DNA of 64,000 nt, from NCBI GenBank assembly GCA_902712845.1, contig LR743504.1, positions 284,001-348,000 on the forward strand. Reading direction: 5' to 3'. The notes under the pieces were generated by a model that was given only the letters and a program-made list of their open reading frames with translations, did no database searches and was not told where the DNA came from. Shown piece after piece: positions 53,722-62,794 of the stretch (position 1 is the first letter of the stretch; each line of letters starts with the position of its first letter). This DNA comes from Methylobacterium bullatum. Its GTDB lineage: Bacteria; Pseudomonadota; Alphaproteobacteria; Rhizobiales; Beijerinckiaceae. The position numbers were made by a program, and so were the translations under genes.

Positions 53722-55293
53722 ATGGCCGACTATTACCCCTTGCTGGCACGAGCGCTCCAAGCGATGCCGGACCGTTCCCCGGCCTTGCGCAAGGCGGTCT
53801 ACGACCGGGCACGCGGCGCCTTGATCGGTCAGCTCCGTTCGCTCGAACCGCCCCTGTCCGAAGCCGATATCGACCTCGAGAGCAAGGCCCTCGAAACCGC
53901 GATCAGCAGGGTCGAGAGCGAGCATGGTGGGCCGCCCGCCGCCGTCGCCAACGATGTCGCGCCACCGGTCTTCGCCGTACCGGAGGAGCGCGACGTGCTG
54001 CCGGAAGCGGCGGCGCCGGATCGATCCGCCGACACCGAGAAAGGCCGCATCGCCGAGCCGGGCCTGCCGCCGGCCCCGGAGCCGAATCTCGGGATCCGCC
54101 CTTCCAGACCGGATCGCCAGTCGGGCGCGCAGCCCGATGCGTCGGCGCCCGAGCCGCTGCCGCCGGTGGGGGACGGATCGGCTCCGGTCTCCCAGGAGCC
54201 CGCGACGGTCCTGCCGATCAAGCCCCGCAAGGCGAAATCCGCGGACAGGGTTGCCGAAAGGAAAGCCGCCCGGGAAGCCGCGCGGAAGGCATCGAACGAT
54301 GAGACCGCGAGCGAAGGGACCGAGCCGGAACCGGCCAGCGAGCCGACGCCGGAACCATCGGTCGCCGAAGCCGCGACGATGCCCGCAGCGGCGGATGGCA
54401 GCCATGCGCGCAACCGCCCGCGCATCGACGTCGTGGCCCCGCGCAAGGGCCGCCCTCGTCTGATCCGCAACGTCTTCGTGGGAAGCGTCCTGCTCATCGT
54501 CGTCGGGTTGATCGCGGTGGCGGCCTTCATGCTGCGCGACAAACCCTCGGACCTGCAGCCCGGCAATACCGAGGCTCAGGAAGAGACATCCGATTCCGGG
54601 GCCGCGAAATATGCCGACCGAATCGGCGGGGATGCCCCCCCCTCCCCGGAACGACGCGACGCCTCAGCCCGCCAGACGCTCGCCCGGCCGCCAGCCGCGA
54701 CGCCGGCCGATCCGACCAAGCCGCCGGCCCAACCCGATGTGGCCGTCGCGCAGCGCGCCGTTCTCTTCGAGGAAAACACGGCGGGCGGAAACGCCCAGCC
54801 GATCACCTTCCAGGGCATGGTCGTATGGCGCCTGGAGGCGATGAACGGCGAGCAGGGCCAGCCGCTGGAAACCGTCATCCGGGGGCGTGTGACCTTCGCC
54901 GATGCCGGCTTGTCTCTGGTCATGACCATCCGGCGGAACCTCGACGCCACCTTCCCCGCCTCCCACACCATCGAACTGGCCTTCACCACGACGAGCCCGG
55001 CCGGGGATACGCATTCCGTTCAGGATGTCGGCCTGCTGAGTGCGAAGGAAGAAGAGGGAGGCCGGGGGTCGCCTGTATCGGGCCTGCCGGTGCGCGTGAA
55101 GGAGAACCTGTTCCTCATCGGCCTGTCGTCGCTGCAGGCCGACGTGGACCGCAACACGGATCTTCTGGAGCACCGCAACTGGTTCGACCTGCCGATGAAG
55201 TTCGCCGCCGGACCTCGCGGCGTGCTGACCTTCGAGAAGGGCTCATCGGGTAACCAGGTCATCAGTTCCGCCTTCGAGCAGTGGCGTCGATAG
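53722..55293 (+). CDS. single-span membrane protein of unknown function
   Basis: A 523-residue protein with three parts. Residues 1-65 form a helical N-terminus (LLARALQAMPDRSPALRKAV) on the cytoplasmic side. A long Pro/Ala/Glu-rich linker of about 180 residues follows. One membrane helix (VFVGSVLLIVVGLIAVAAFM, about 250-270) leads to another linker and a folded periplasmic domain from about 345 (VLFEENTAGGNAQPITFQGM; GLPVRVKENLFLIGLSSLQA). I recall similar proteins as conserved unknowns in Hyphomicrobiales. A terminator follows the gene. Confidence 0.75.
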   Translation: MADYYPLLARALQAMPDRSPALRKAVYDRARGALIGQLRSLEPPLSEADIDLESKALETAISRVESEHGGPPAAVANDVAPPVFAVPEERDVLPEAAAPDRSADTEKGRIAEPGLPPAPEPNLGIRPSRPDRQSGAQPDASAPEPLPPVGDGSAPVSQEPATVLPIKPRKAKSADRVAERKAAREAARKASNDETASEGTEPEPASEPTPEPSVAEAATMPAAADGSHARNRPRIDVVAPRKGRPRLIRNVFVGSVLLIVVGLIAVAAFMLRDKPSDLQPGNTEAQEETSDSGAAKYADRIGGDAPPSPERRDASARQTLARPPAATPADPTKPPAQPDVAVAQRAVLFEENTAGGNAQPITFQGMVVWRLEAMNGEQGQPLETVIRGRVTFADAGLSLVMTIRRNLDATFPASHTIELAFTTTSPAGDTHSVQDVGLLSAKEEEGGRGSPVSGLPVRVKENLFLIGLSSLQADVDRNTDLLEHRNWFDLPMKFAAGPRGVLTFEKGSSGNQVISSAFEQWRR

Positions 55294-55307
55294 GGGCGGC
55301 AAAAAGA

Positions 55308-55337
55308 AAGCCGGTCCCGCAGCAGCGGAACCGGCTT
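55308..55337 (+). terminator. rho-independent terminator
   Basis: Arms AAGCCGGTCCCGC and GCGGAACCGGCTT (one mismatch, 4-base loop) followed by TTTC, 15 bases after the membrane-protein stop codon. Preceding AAAAAG would also let it work weakly on the other strand. Confidence 0.8.
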
Positions 55338-55446
55338 TTCCCTCATCGACATCCGATGCGGCGTCTCGTCCCCGCTTCACCGACCCTGACCCGCAGGTCC
55401 TGATCGTTAAGGTCCGGCGGACGACGGGCGCCACGCAGTCGTGTGG

Positions 55447-55479
55447 CAGGCCTCGACGAGTCGGGCTCATCGAGGCCTG
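55447..55479 (-). terminator. hairpin after rpoH
   Basis: A 14-base stem (CAGGCCTCGACGAG / CTCATCGAGGCCTG, one G-U pair on the minus strand, 5-base loop) beginning 3 bases after the rpoH stop codon on the minus strand. No strong T-tract, so its termination strength is uncertain. Confidence 0.6.
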
Positions 55480-55482
55480 GTA

Positions 55483-56373
55483 TCAGGCGTGGGCGGCGGC
55501 CCGTGGCGCCTCGCGGGTGGCGAGGTTGCGCTTGACCGCTTCCTGGATCTTCTCGAACGCACGGACCTCGATCTGGCGGACGCGCTCGCGTGACACCCCG
55601 AATTCACCCGACAGGTCTTCGAGGGTGATCGGGTCGTCGGCGAGACGGCGAGCCTCGAAGATGCGGCGCTCGCGCGGATTGAGGACCGACAACGCGTCGC
55701 GCAAGGCGGTCAGACGGTTATGGCCCTCCTCTTCGCGGGCAAGCACGGTCTCCTGGCTCGGGCTGTTGTCCACCAGCCAATCCTGCCACTCGCCCTCCCC
55801 TTCCTCGCGGAGGGGAGCGTTGAGGGAGGTGTCGCCAGAGAGTCGGCGGTTCATGTCGATCACGTCCTGCTCGGGCACGCCGAGCTTGACCGCGATCTGA
55901 GCCACCTGATCCGGCTTGAGGTCACCCTCGTCCAGGGCGGAAATCTTGCCTTTGGCCTTCCGGAGATTGAAGAACAGCTTCTTCTGGTTGGCGGTGGTGC
56001 CCATCTTCACCAGCGACCACGAGCGCAGGATGTATTCCTGGATCGCCGCCTTGATCCACCACATGGCATAGGTGGCAAGGCGGAAGCCTTTGTCCGGCTC
56101 GAAGCGCTTGACGGCCTGCATCAGGCCGACATTGCCCTCGGACACGACCTCGCCGATCGGCAGGCCATAGCCACGGTAGCCCATAGCGATCTTCGCCACG
56201 AGCCGCAGATGCGAGGTGACGAGGCGGTGCGCCGCATCGCGGTCGCCCTGCTCACGCCAGTTCTTGGCCAGCGTGAACTCCTCGTTTGGCTCGAGCATCG
56301 GAAACTTGCGGATTTCATCGAGGTAGCGCGAAAGGCCACCCTCGGTGGCGAGCACGGGTAGTGCGCCTGCCAT
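55483..56373 (-). CDS. rpoH: RNA polymerase heat-shock sigma factor RpoH (sigma-32)
   Basis: A 296-residue sigma factor. Region 2 reads LRLVAKIAMGYRGYGLPIGE, GLMQAVKRFEPDKGFRLATY and AMWWIKAAIQEYILRS; the RpoH box QKKLFFNLR identifies the heat-shock class; region 4 (EDLSGEFGVSRERVRQIEVR) contacts the -35. Two in-frame ATGs lie at 56379 and 56373; AAGGAG is only 2-3 bases from the first but about 8 from the second, so MAGALPVLATEGG is preferred. The 308-base gap to rluD must carry its promoter. Alphaproteobacteria often have several rpoH genes; which one this is cannot be told here. Confidence 0.95.
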   Translation of the reverse strand: MAGALPVLATEGGLSRYLDEIRKFPMLEPNEEFTLAKNWREQGDRDAAHRLVTSHLRLVAKIAMGYRGYGLPIGEVVSEGNVGLMQAVKRFEPDKGFRLATYAMWWIKAAIQEYILRSWSLVKMGTTANQKKLFFNLRKAKGKISALDEGDLKPDQVAQIAVKLGVPEQDVIDMNRRLSGDTSLNAPLREEGEGEWQDWLVDNSPSQETVLAREEEGHNRLTALRDALSVLNPRERRIFEARRLADDPITLEDLSGEFGVSRERVRQIEVRAFEKIQEAVKRNLATREAPRAAAHA

Positions 56374-56681
56374 AGTCATCTCTCCTTGCAAGGTCCCCCG
56401 AACGGGCAGACCAGAAACGAACCGCCGCTCTTCGAGCCGACCGTCCCACTCCCCGAGCCTACTCGGAAAGGAAACGGTGCGGTAGCGGTCCGTGACTCGA
56501 CCGTCGCCATCAACGCGCCAGCGAGCCGATCGCCCGAAGGTGACACGAAAGGCCGCGGCCCGGGGTGCGCCGGCACACCTGTTTGCCGGCGACCCTTGAC
56601 AGCGACACCTCTGCAACAGGACCGGCGGTGAAGGGTTCCCACGGCCGGACACAGGTCCGCACCCGAGCGCCGCCCGCTTCC
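56374..56681. other. 308-base gap upstream of rpoH
   Basis: Between rluD and rpoH, both on the minus strand. No gene. It should contain the rpoH promoter. On the plus strand a TTGACA occurs near 56595 but has no gene to serve. Otherwise nothing recognisable. Confidence 0.5.
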
Positions 56682-57683
56682 CTAGGATCGCTCGTTCGCC
56701 CTCAGCGCGGCGATGAGGGCGGCCATGTCCGGCGGGATCGGGCTCTCGAAGCGCAGGACCTCCCCGGTGCGGGGATGTTCGAAGCCGAGAATGGCGGCAT
56801 GGAGGGCCTGCCGGCCCAACGCTTCCAGCGCGGCCCGCGCCGACGGCCCGAGCCGAGCGGCCTTGGTCTTGAAGGCGTTGCCATAGACCGCATCGCCGAG
56901 AAGCGGATGGCCGCGATGGCTCAGATGGACGCGGATCTGGTGGGTCCGCCCGGTCTCGAGCCGGCACCGGACCAGGGCGACTTCGGTCCCCGCATCCAGG
57001 ATGTCCTCCACGACGTAATGCGTGATCGCCGTGCGCCCCTCGCCCGGGCGCATGATGGCGATCTTCTCGCGGTTGCGCTGGCTGCGTCCGAGTTCGACGT
57101 CAATCGTGCCCAGCCGGGGCTCCGGCGCTCCCCAGGTCAGGGCGAGATAGGCGCGCTCCAGGGGCCCGTTGCGGCCATGGTCGGCGAACTGCGCGGTGAG
57201 CCCCTTATGGGCGAGATCGTTCTTGGCGACGACGAGGAGACCGCTCGTGTCCTTGTCGAGTCGATGTACGATCCCCGGTCTCCGCACGCCGCCGATGCCC
57301 GACAGGCTTTCACCGCAATGGGCGATGAGGCCGTTCACCAGGGTTCCGGCATCGTGGCCGGGTGCCGGGTGGACCACCAGCCCCGCCGGCTTGTCGATGA
57401 CGATCAGGTCGTCGTCCTCGTGCACGATGACGAGATCGAGGCTCTCCGCCACCGGCGTCGCGTCCACCGGCGCGGGAATGGTCACGTCGAGGACGGCGCC
57501 CGCGCCGACCTTCAGCGACAGGTCGAGGACGACGATCCCGTCCTTGCTCACCTGGCCGGTGCGGATCAGGTCCTGCAGCCGCGAACGCGACACGTCCGGC
57601 AGCGCGCGGGCGAGCGCCCTGTCGATGCGCTCCGCCTGCGCGTCCAGGTCGAGGACGACGCGGCGGTCCTGCGGTTCTTGCAC
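56682..57683 (-). CDS. rluD: 23S rRNA pseudouridine synthase RluD-like
   Basis: A 333-residue RluA-family enzyme. An N-terminal S4 RNA-binding domain (RIDRALARALPDVSRSRLQD) is followed by the catalytic domain with PGIVHRLDKDTSGLLVVAKN, whose Asp is the nucleophile, and ETGRTHQIRVHLSHRGHPLL. This combination and length fit RluD, which modifies helix 69 of 23S rRNA; RluC is the alternative. The start is GTG at 57681-57683 with AAAGAG upstream. It is divergent from tRNA-Glu. Confidence 0.92.
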   Translation of the reverse strand: MQEPQDRRVVLDLDAQAERIDRALARALPDVSRSRLQDLIRTGQVSKDGIVVLDLSLKVGAGAVLDVTIPAPVDATPVAESLDLVIVHEDDDLIVIDKPAGLVVHPAPGHDAGTLVNGLIAHCGESLSGIGGVRRPGIVHRLDKDTSGLLVVAKNDLAHKGLTAQFADHGRNGPLERAYLALTWGAPEPRLGTIDVELGRSQRNREKIAIMRPGEGRTAITHYVVEDILDAGTEVALVRCRLETGRTHQIRVHLSHRGHPLLGDAVYGNAFKTKAARLGPSARAALEALGRQALHAAILGFEHPRTGEVLRFESPIPPDMAALIAALRANERS

Positions 57684-57730
57684 GATGCGATCTCTTTCGA
57701 TGCCGATGGAATTTAAGCGCGCGGCAGCAC

Positions 57731-57759
57731 TTGCTCCCCCGCCCGACCGTCGCTATACG
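57731..57759 (+). promoter_or_regulatory. sigma-70-type promoter of tRNA-Glu
   Basis: TTGCTC at 57731-57736 and TATACG at 57754-57759 with 17 bases between, placing the start of transcription about 12 bases before the tRNA. GC-rich spacer between -10 and tRNA is typical of stable-RNA promoters. Confidence 0.65.
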
Positions 57760-57778
57760 ATCGCCAACCGGCCGGAAA

Positions 57779-57854
57779 GCTCCCATCGTCTAGCGGTCTA
57801 GGACGTCGCCCTCTCACGGCGAAAACAGGGGTTCGATTCCCCTTGGGAGCGCCA
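57779..57854 (+). tRNA. tRNA-Glu (anticodon CTC)
   Basis: The acceptor stem pairs GCTCCCA (57779-57785) with TGGGAGC (57844-57850), discriminator G, then an encoded CCA at 57852-57854. The anticodon stem TCGCC/GGCGA encloses the loop CTCTCAC, anticodon CTC, reading GAG. The T arm contains GGTTCGATTCC. It lies between divergent rluD and the SGNH hydrolase gene, alone. Confidence 0.97.
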
Positions 57855-57925
57855 GCGGTTCTTGCAAGTCAGTCATCCTGACGACACGGCCTCGCCCCCT
57901 CCCCCGGATCGGCTCGAGGCCGGCC

Positions 57926-58678
57926 ATGCACCGCATCCTGCTCCATATAGTTTTCGGTCTCACCCTCGCCTGCGCCGCAGGACCGGTGATTGCATCGCCC
58001 GCCTGTCCGGCGCTTGCGCCGCGTCAGCCGATGCCGCTCGAGGCAATCCCCCAGTCGGTATCCGTGGCCGAACTGCGCGAGCGCAGCGCTCCTCTCTCCG
58101 CGCGGCTCAGCGGACGGGATCTCAGCGCGCACCGCCTCGTCTTCCTGGGGGATTCCATCACGCAAGGGTGGGATTCCGGCCTCTGGAGCATGTTTTGGGG
58201 GGAATGGTCGCCGCTCAATCTGGGGGTCTGGGGCGATCGCACCCAGGACGTGCTCTGGCGCCTCGATCACGGACAATGGCCGCCATCCCTGAAGCCGGAT
58301 CTCGTCGTGCTCCTGATCGGCACCAACAATGCCGACACGGGCAGCCGGCCCGAGGACACGGCGCTCGGCATCGCGGAGATCATCCGCGTCCTCCAGGCCC
58401 GCTCGCCGGACACCAGGATCCTTCTCCTCGGCATCCTGCCACGGGGCGAGGACGCCACGTCGCCCGAACGCGTGGGGAATGCGCGGGTGAACGAACTCAT
58501 CCGCCGCTGCGGCGACGACCGACGCGTGATCTACCTCGATCCCGGCCGCGCCATGGTCGATGCGGCGGGCCATCTCTCGACACAGGTCATGGCCGACAAA
58601 CTTCACCCGACGAGCCTGGGCTACGCCATTCTCGGGGGCGCCATCGACGCGCGCATCCGTCAGCTGATGACGCGTTGA
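57926..58678 (+). CDS. secreted SGNH/GDSL-family hydrolase
   Basis: A 250-residue esterase-like protein with a signal peptide (about 24 residues, IVFGLTLACAAGPVIA). The four family blocks are present: GDSITQGWD (Ser), VWGDRTQDVLWRL (Gly), LIGTNNADTG (Asn) and ADKLHPTSLGY (Asp-x-x-His). It resembles platelet-activating-factor acetylhydrolase-like proteins, which remove acyl or acetyl groups from lipids or polysaccharides. The acyltransferase gene converges with it 12 bases away; an add-and-remove pair for O-acetyl groups is possible but unproven. Confidence 0.88.
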   Translation: MHRILLHIVFGLTLACAAGPVIASPACPALAPRQPMPLEAIPQSVSVAELRERSAPLSARLSGRDLSAHRLVFLGDSITQGWDSGLWSMFWGEWSPLNLGVWGDRTQDVLWRLDHGQWPPSLKPDLVVLLIGTNNADTGSRPEDTALGIAEIIRVLQARSPDTRILLLGILPRGEDATSPERVGNARVNELIRRCGDDRRVIYLDPGRAMVDAAGHLSTQVMADKLHPTSLGYAILGGAIDARIRQLMTR

Positions 58679-58690
58679 TCCGATGCGCCG

Positions 58691-59779
58691 TCAGACCGAG
58701 GGGACGGCATCGACGCGCCGCCGCTCCCGATAGGGCGCATAGAGCCGGAGAATGGCGCGCTGCGCGGGACGCTCGATACCGTAGCAGACGGCACTCGCCA
58801 GGATCGTGACGAGACAGAACGCCGTCAGGATTGCCGGATCGGCGCCGAGCCCCCACCGGACGAGCCCGCCGATGAGGAAATAGCCGATCACCTGATGCAG
58901 GAGGTAGAGCGAGTAGGAGATCGCCCCGAGGAAGATCAGCACGGGCGACCGGAGGAACTTGAGATATCCCGCGGCGGCGGCCATCACGAGGCCGACGAAG
59001 AACGCCGCCTTCAGCGACGAGGACGGCTGGAATCCCTGCTCCGGCCAGAAGGATACGCTCGCCGCCGCGATCGCGAGGAACAGGCTCGCCAGGACCAGGG
59101 GCGTGCGCTCGCCGCGATGGATCTTGTAGCCGAGCGCGCCGGCGGCAAACAGATGGGCGAAGGTGGCGTTGAGCAGGATGGCGCCGCAACTCGCCGCCGT
59201 CCGGCAAGCATAGACGTTCGTATCGGCCACGAACACGTTGTAGAGCGAGGTCACGACGATCCACGCCAGGAGCACGCCGGTGGTGTGACGGGCCCCGAGC
59301 CCGAAATAGGCGGCGGCGAAGAATGCGTAGAACAGGATCTCCCGCGTCAGCGTCCAATAGGCCGGGTCGATGAAGGGCATGTCGGTCAGGCCGTTCGCCA
59401 TGGTCAGCGAAGCCAGGAAGCCCGGGATCGTCAGATGGAACGGGTTGAACCCGGTGGCGACGATCAGACCGGTGGTGAGCAGGGCGCTGAACCAGAAGGC
59501 CGGATAAAGCCTGGCGAAACGGCTCACGATGAAGTCGAGGGCCGTCCGCGACCGCTCGAGCGTCATCGCGATGACGAAGCCGCTGATGACGAAGAAGAGC
59601 GCCACCCCAGCCTGGCCCGACGTGAACCGGAACAGAGGCTCAGTGCCGGTCCACCCGATCTCATGGCCGTAAGCGGCCGTGAAGTGGAAGACGACAACGA
59701 GGATCGCGGCGATCCCGCGCAAGGCGTCGAGTTCGAGGAGCCTCCCCGGTCGCTCGGGCGATCGCTCTTGGCCTGCCAT
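58691..59779 (-). CDS. acyltransferase-3 family membrane protein (OafA/YrhL-like)
   Basis: A membrane O-acyltransferase with about ten helices; 362 residues from the start chosen at 59779 (MAGQERSPERPGRLLELDAL). The family opening LLELDALRGIAAILVVVFHF holds the expected Arg and His, and LFFVISGFVIAMTLERSRTA follows. Earlier in-frame starts (59812, 59974) are possible but add a non-conserved head. Such enzymes acetylate surface polysaccharides or Nod-factor-like molecules. Convergent with the SGNH hydrolase gene. Confidence 0.88.
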   Translation of the reverse strand: MAGQERSPERPGRLLELDALRGIAAILVVVFHFTAAYGHEIGWTGTEPLFRFTSGQAGVALFFVISGFVIAMTLERSRTALDFIVSRFARLYPAFWFSALLTTGLIVATGFNPFHLTIPGFLASLTMANGLTDMPFIDPAYWTLTREILFYAFFAAAYFGLGARHTTGVLLAWIVVTSLYNVFVADTNVYACRTAASCGAILLNATFAHLFAAGALGYKIHRGERTPLVLASLFLAIAAASVSFWPEQGFQPSSSLKAAFFVGLVMAAAAGYLKFLRSPVLIFLGAISYSLYLLHQVIGYFLIGGLVRWGLGADPAILTAFCLVTILASAVCYGIERPAQRAILRLYAPYRERRRVDAVPSV

Positions 59780-60253
59780 CCTGGTCCGCCCTGGTCGCTC
59801 CGGCCACGCCATGAACGCCGACCCCGGCTCTCCGTCGCAGACCCCGTGTTTCGGTATGGTGGCGTCAGGAAGCGCTTCTACTTCCTTAAAAGTCGCCGGT
59901 CCTTCAGTGGACTCTCCCGGTACCCTCCCCGTGGACATCGGCGCTGCGTGTCCCGCGATCGCGCGCCCCGGCATGGTTTCTCATCCGAAAGAGCCTCGCC
60001 GACCCGCCCAAGGCTTATCGAGAACACAACCCTCCCGGATCGTGGTGCGCCGCACTCGCCCGACGGTTACCCGTTGAACGAGCGCGAGTTTCACGCCGCG
60101 GGCCGCCCGGCGTGCCGCATCGTCACAGTGCGGCGCAATGACGAATGTCGGCGGGATAGGCTGCCTCCGGCCTTGCGGCTCATGAACGCCCGATTAACAC
60201 TGCCTACTCCGAAAGAACGAATCGCCCGATTCGTTGAGGCCGGGAGACACGCT
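59780..60253. other. 474-base region without a supported gene
   Basis: Between the acyltransferase start and a 53-codon gene. Open frames cross it on both strands but lack ribosome sites and family motifs. It must hold two outward promoters; I could not place them. Confidence 0.5.
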
Positions 60254-60415
60254 ATGTCCCAGACGATTCACGTCAAACCGACCCATGACGGCACCTATAC
60301 GGTCTATCGCGGGCCGACGGCCCTCGTGAGCGGCCTCACCCGGCTCCAGGCCGAACTGTATCAAGCCAGCATCACCCGTCAGGCGCAACGCCCCCTCGTG
60401 GCAATGACGGCCTGA
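60254..60415 (+). CDS. small protein of unknown function (53 residues)
   Basis: A short gene with GGGAGA 6 bases before its ATG. The product, starting MSQTIHVKPTHDGTYTVYRG, has a beta-hairpin-like first half and a helical second half (LTRLQAELYQASITRQAQR). Similar short sequences appear familiar from Methylobacterium, but I cannot name a family. It is the end of a much longer open frame whose upstream part is not coding. Confidence 0.6.
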   Translation: MSQTIHVKPTHDGTYTVYRGPTALVSGLTRLQAELYQASITRQAQRPLVAMTA

Positions 60416-60440
60416 TACGGCGCAGCCGGCGGATGAGCGA

Positions 60441-61346
60441 TCATCGCCGCGTCAGCTTCAACACCCGAAGGTCGGCGATGGTCCCGGCCTCCGTCAGGCC
60501 GCGTTCCTTGGCCTCGATGACATAACGGTCGTCCGCTCTGGTCACCCCATAGACATGATAGCTCGCACGGCGGTGCAACGCGCCGCCATGCGACACCGCC
60601 GAGGCCGAGGGAGCGCCGACCACGGGGACGCTGGTGCCGTCTGGCCCGCGGACGAAGCTGATGCTTCCCACATGGTTGTGCCCGTGCAGGATTAGGTCCG
60701 CACCGGCGCGACCGATCATCGCCGTGAACGTCTCCGCATCCTTCAGTTCGCGCCCCGGCGATGCGCCGCCGGGCTGAGGCGGATGATGGATCATCACCAC
60801 ACGAAACGGCGGTTCGGGCTCGCGGCCCAAGCGTGTCAAAATGGCTTCGACGGTCTCGATTTGAGGGGGGCCGAGCCGGCCGCTCGCGACGAAGGGCTTC
60901 GTCGGAATGGCCGACGACACTCCGATGAGCGCGAGCGGACCGCGCCGCCTGAGATACGGAAACACCCCGTCGGTGCCGTCGTCACCTGAGGTCCAGGCGC
61001 CGCAGGCCTTCAACAGACCTTCGAGCGAGCCACGCACATAGGCGTCGTGATTGCCCGGAACGAAGCTCACCGTGTCCGGGGTGCCGAGCGCTTGGAGAAA
61101 GTCCCTGGCCGTCGCCCACTCGCTCGGCAAGCCGATGTTGCACAGGTCCCCCGTGCAGGCGACGTGATCGTGGGGCTGTGTCCGCAGATCGGCCACGAGC
61201 GCCGCGAGAATCTCCATGTCGTGGTGCCGGCTGCGCCCGCGCCGCCAGTTCACGTAGCCGGTGGCCCGCTTGCTCAGAAGCTGGCGCAGGCGCGGACGGG
61301 CGATGGGGCCGACATGCGGATCGGTGAGGTGAGCGAGGCGGAACAT
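60441..61346 (-). CDS. calcineurin-like metallophosphoesterase
   Basis: A 301-residue enzyme with all metal-binding blocks of the family in order: LAHLTDPHVG (Asp-x-His), CTGDLCNIG, FVPGNHDAYV, VMIHHPPQ and LILHGHNHVGS. No signal peptide. It could act on nucleotides, cyclic nucleotides or phospholipid-derived phosphates; the sequence does not decide. Stands alone with a 695-base repeat-rich region upstream. Confidence 0.9.
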   Translation of the reverse strand: MFRLAHLTDPHVGPIARPRLRQLLSKRATGYVNWRRGRSRHHDMEILAALVADLRTQPHDHVACTGDLCNIGLPSEWATARDFLQALGTPDTVSFVPGNHDAYVRGSLEGLLKACGAWTSGDDGTDGVFPYLRRRGPLALIGVSSAIPTKPFVASGRLGPPQIETVEAILTRLGREPEPPFRVVMIHHPPQPGGASPGRELKDAETFTAMIGRAGADLILHGHNHVGSISFVRGPDGTSVPVVGAPSASAVSHGGALHRRASYHVYGVTRADDRYVIEAKERGLTEAGTIADLRVLKLTRR

Positions 61347-61546
61347 CGGTCTCCGTTTCGAAACAGGCGCCCGCCTTCGTCACTCCCGGCTACCGCGTCA
61401 AGCCTCGAGCCTTTTCGGCCGGGGCTTCGAATCCGGGCTGACGCCATCTGATCTGCGGGACCGTTCACACCGATTTCGACACCCGCGCCGTCATTCCTGA
61501 CGATATCCGCAGATCTCGCGGAATGCGTCGCCCTGCCCTCCTCCCC

Positions 61547-61637
61547 CTTGTGGGGAGGAGTTGGAGGTGGGGGTGGTCGGGCGACCTTCAGCCGGCGGAG
61601 GCTGGCGGAGCCCCCAACTCCTGACCTCTCCCCACAA
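61547..61637. repeat. long inverted repeat (CTTGTGGGGAGG family)
   Basis: Arms 61547-61573 (beginning CTTGTGGGGAGG) and 61611-61637 (ending CCTCTCCCCACAAG) are imperfect reverse complements around a 37-base centre. It lies 9 bases before the TTCACACATCT element and is part of a 695-base gene-free stretch (61347-62041). Confidence 0.75.
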
Positions 61638-61645
61638 GCAACTTG

Positions 61646-61760
61646 CTTCACACATCTGCTCGACAGCCGTTCCATCGATTTAAGCAGGTTCGGCGTGAAG
61701 CGCGAAGGGCTCCCTCTCCTTCCAGGAGCGGGGACCCGTGCTGCCCGCGAGATGTGTGAA
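61646..61760. repeat. MITE-like intergenic repeat, TTCACACATCT family, copy B
   Basis: A 115-base element with perfect 11-base inverted ends, TTCACACATCT at 61646-61656 and AGATGTGTGAA at 61750-61760. Its interior matches copy A at 35355-35468 in the same orientation. Beyond it, up to the acyltransferase gene at 62042, I see only the promoter-containing remainder of a 695-base gap. Confidence 0.88.
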
Positions 61761-62041
61761 TGCCTTTAGCCTCAAGGGGAAGAGGGACGCGCTCTGCCGG
61801 AAGCGCCGCCGCTCCCGCCGCGACGCTCTCACGCATGTGAAGATTGAGCCACGGGGACGGACGGGGTGAAGCGGTCCCGGCATGGTTGCGCGGGCAATTC
61901 GAACGGCGTTAGACCCTGCGGGACCGTTATGGCTCCCGAGCGGGCGACGTTCGGCGGATGCGACGGCGGCGCAACCGGGCGTGGACGTCTCGGGCACCGA
62001 CTGGACGGATGGCCGATCCGGCGGCCCGTGGAACCGAGTGA

Positions 62042-62794
62042 ATGAGCCTTCTCAAACGCATCGGCCGGTCTCCGCCGGTTCAGAAAAGCCTCGGCTTTGC
62101 CGCCTATCACTACCTGCGCCTCGTGCGCGCCACGAACCGCTTTACGGTGGAACCGGCCGGGCCGCACCCATGGCTCGACGGGCTGTCGCCGTTCATCGCC
62201 GGGATGTGGCACGGCCAGCATACGATGATCTCGTTCATGCGCCGGCCGCAGGACCGGATCGCCACGATCATTTCGCGCTCGGCGGACGGCAACATCAACA
62301 CCATCGCTCTCACCCGGATGGGGGTTCGCGTCATCCGGGCCTCCGGGGCCCGCGGCCGCGCCGTGCGGGACATCCGGGCGAAGGGCGGGGCGGAAGGCCT
62401 GCGCGCCATGATCCGCGCCCTGAAGGACGGTGAGAGCGTCGCCTTCAGCGCCGATGTGCCCAAGGTGTCGCGCCGATGCGACGTGGGCATCCTCACCCTG
62501 GCGCGCTTCTCCGGTCGGCCGATCATTCCCGTCGCGGTGGTGACGAGCCGGCACCTGCGCTTCAACAGCTGGGACAAGGCCTGTTTCGGGCTGCCCTTCG
62601 GCAGGGGCGCCATGGTCTTCGGCGAGCCGGTCCTCGTCCCGCGCGATGTCGAACCGGAGGAACTGGAGCGTTTGCGCCAGCGGCTGGAGAACGAAATGAA
62701 CCGGGTACACGACCGCGCCTACACCCTCGTCGGGCGTCTCGACCGGGTCGTCGATCCGGTGGCCGGTTCCCTCGCCCTGGGGCCGTTTGCGTGA
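62042..62794 (+). CDS. DUF374 lysophospholipid acyltransferase-like protein
   Basis: A 250-residue protein with the DUF374 core: SPFIAGMWHGQHTMISFMRR (His of the active site region), TIISRSADGNINTIALTRMG, and FSADVPKVSRRCDVGILTLA. The family belongs to the LPLAT acyltransferase superfamily and commonly stands next to waaA, which suggests a role in lipid A or Kdo-lipid modification. The stop overlaps the waaA GTG start (GTGA), so the two are coupled. Confidence 0.88.
   Translation: MSLLKRIGRSPPVQKSLGFAAYHYLRLVRATNRFTVEPAGPHPWLDGLSPFIAGMWHGQHTMISFMRRPQDRIATIISRSADGNINTIALTRMGVRVIRASGARGRAVRDIRAKGGAEGLRAMIRALKDGESVAFSADVPKVSRRCDVGILTLARFSGRPIIPVAVVTSRHLRFNSWDKACFGLPFGRGAMVFGEPVLVPRDVEPEELERLRQRLENEMNRVHDRAYTLVGRLDRVVDPVAGSLALGPFA

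Noticed and set aside
56590..56640. TTGACA on the plus strand as a promoter
   Set aside because: No gene on that strand lies downstream until the tRNA more than 1.1 kb away, which has its own closer promoter.
58895..60253. Long plus-strand frame antisense to the acyltransferase gene, ending in the 53-residue protein
   Set aside because: Only the last 53 codons have a ribosome site and plausible composition; the remainder is antisense shadow and intergenic DNA.
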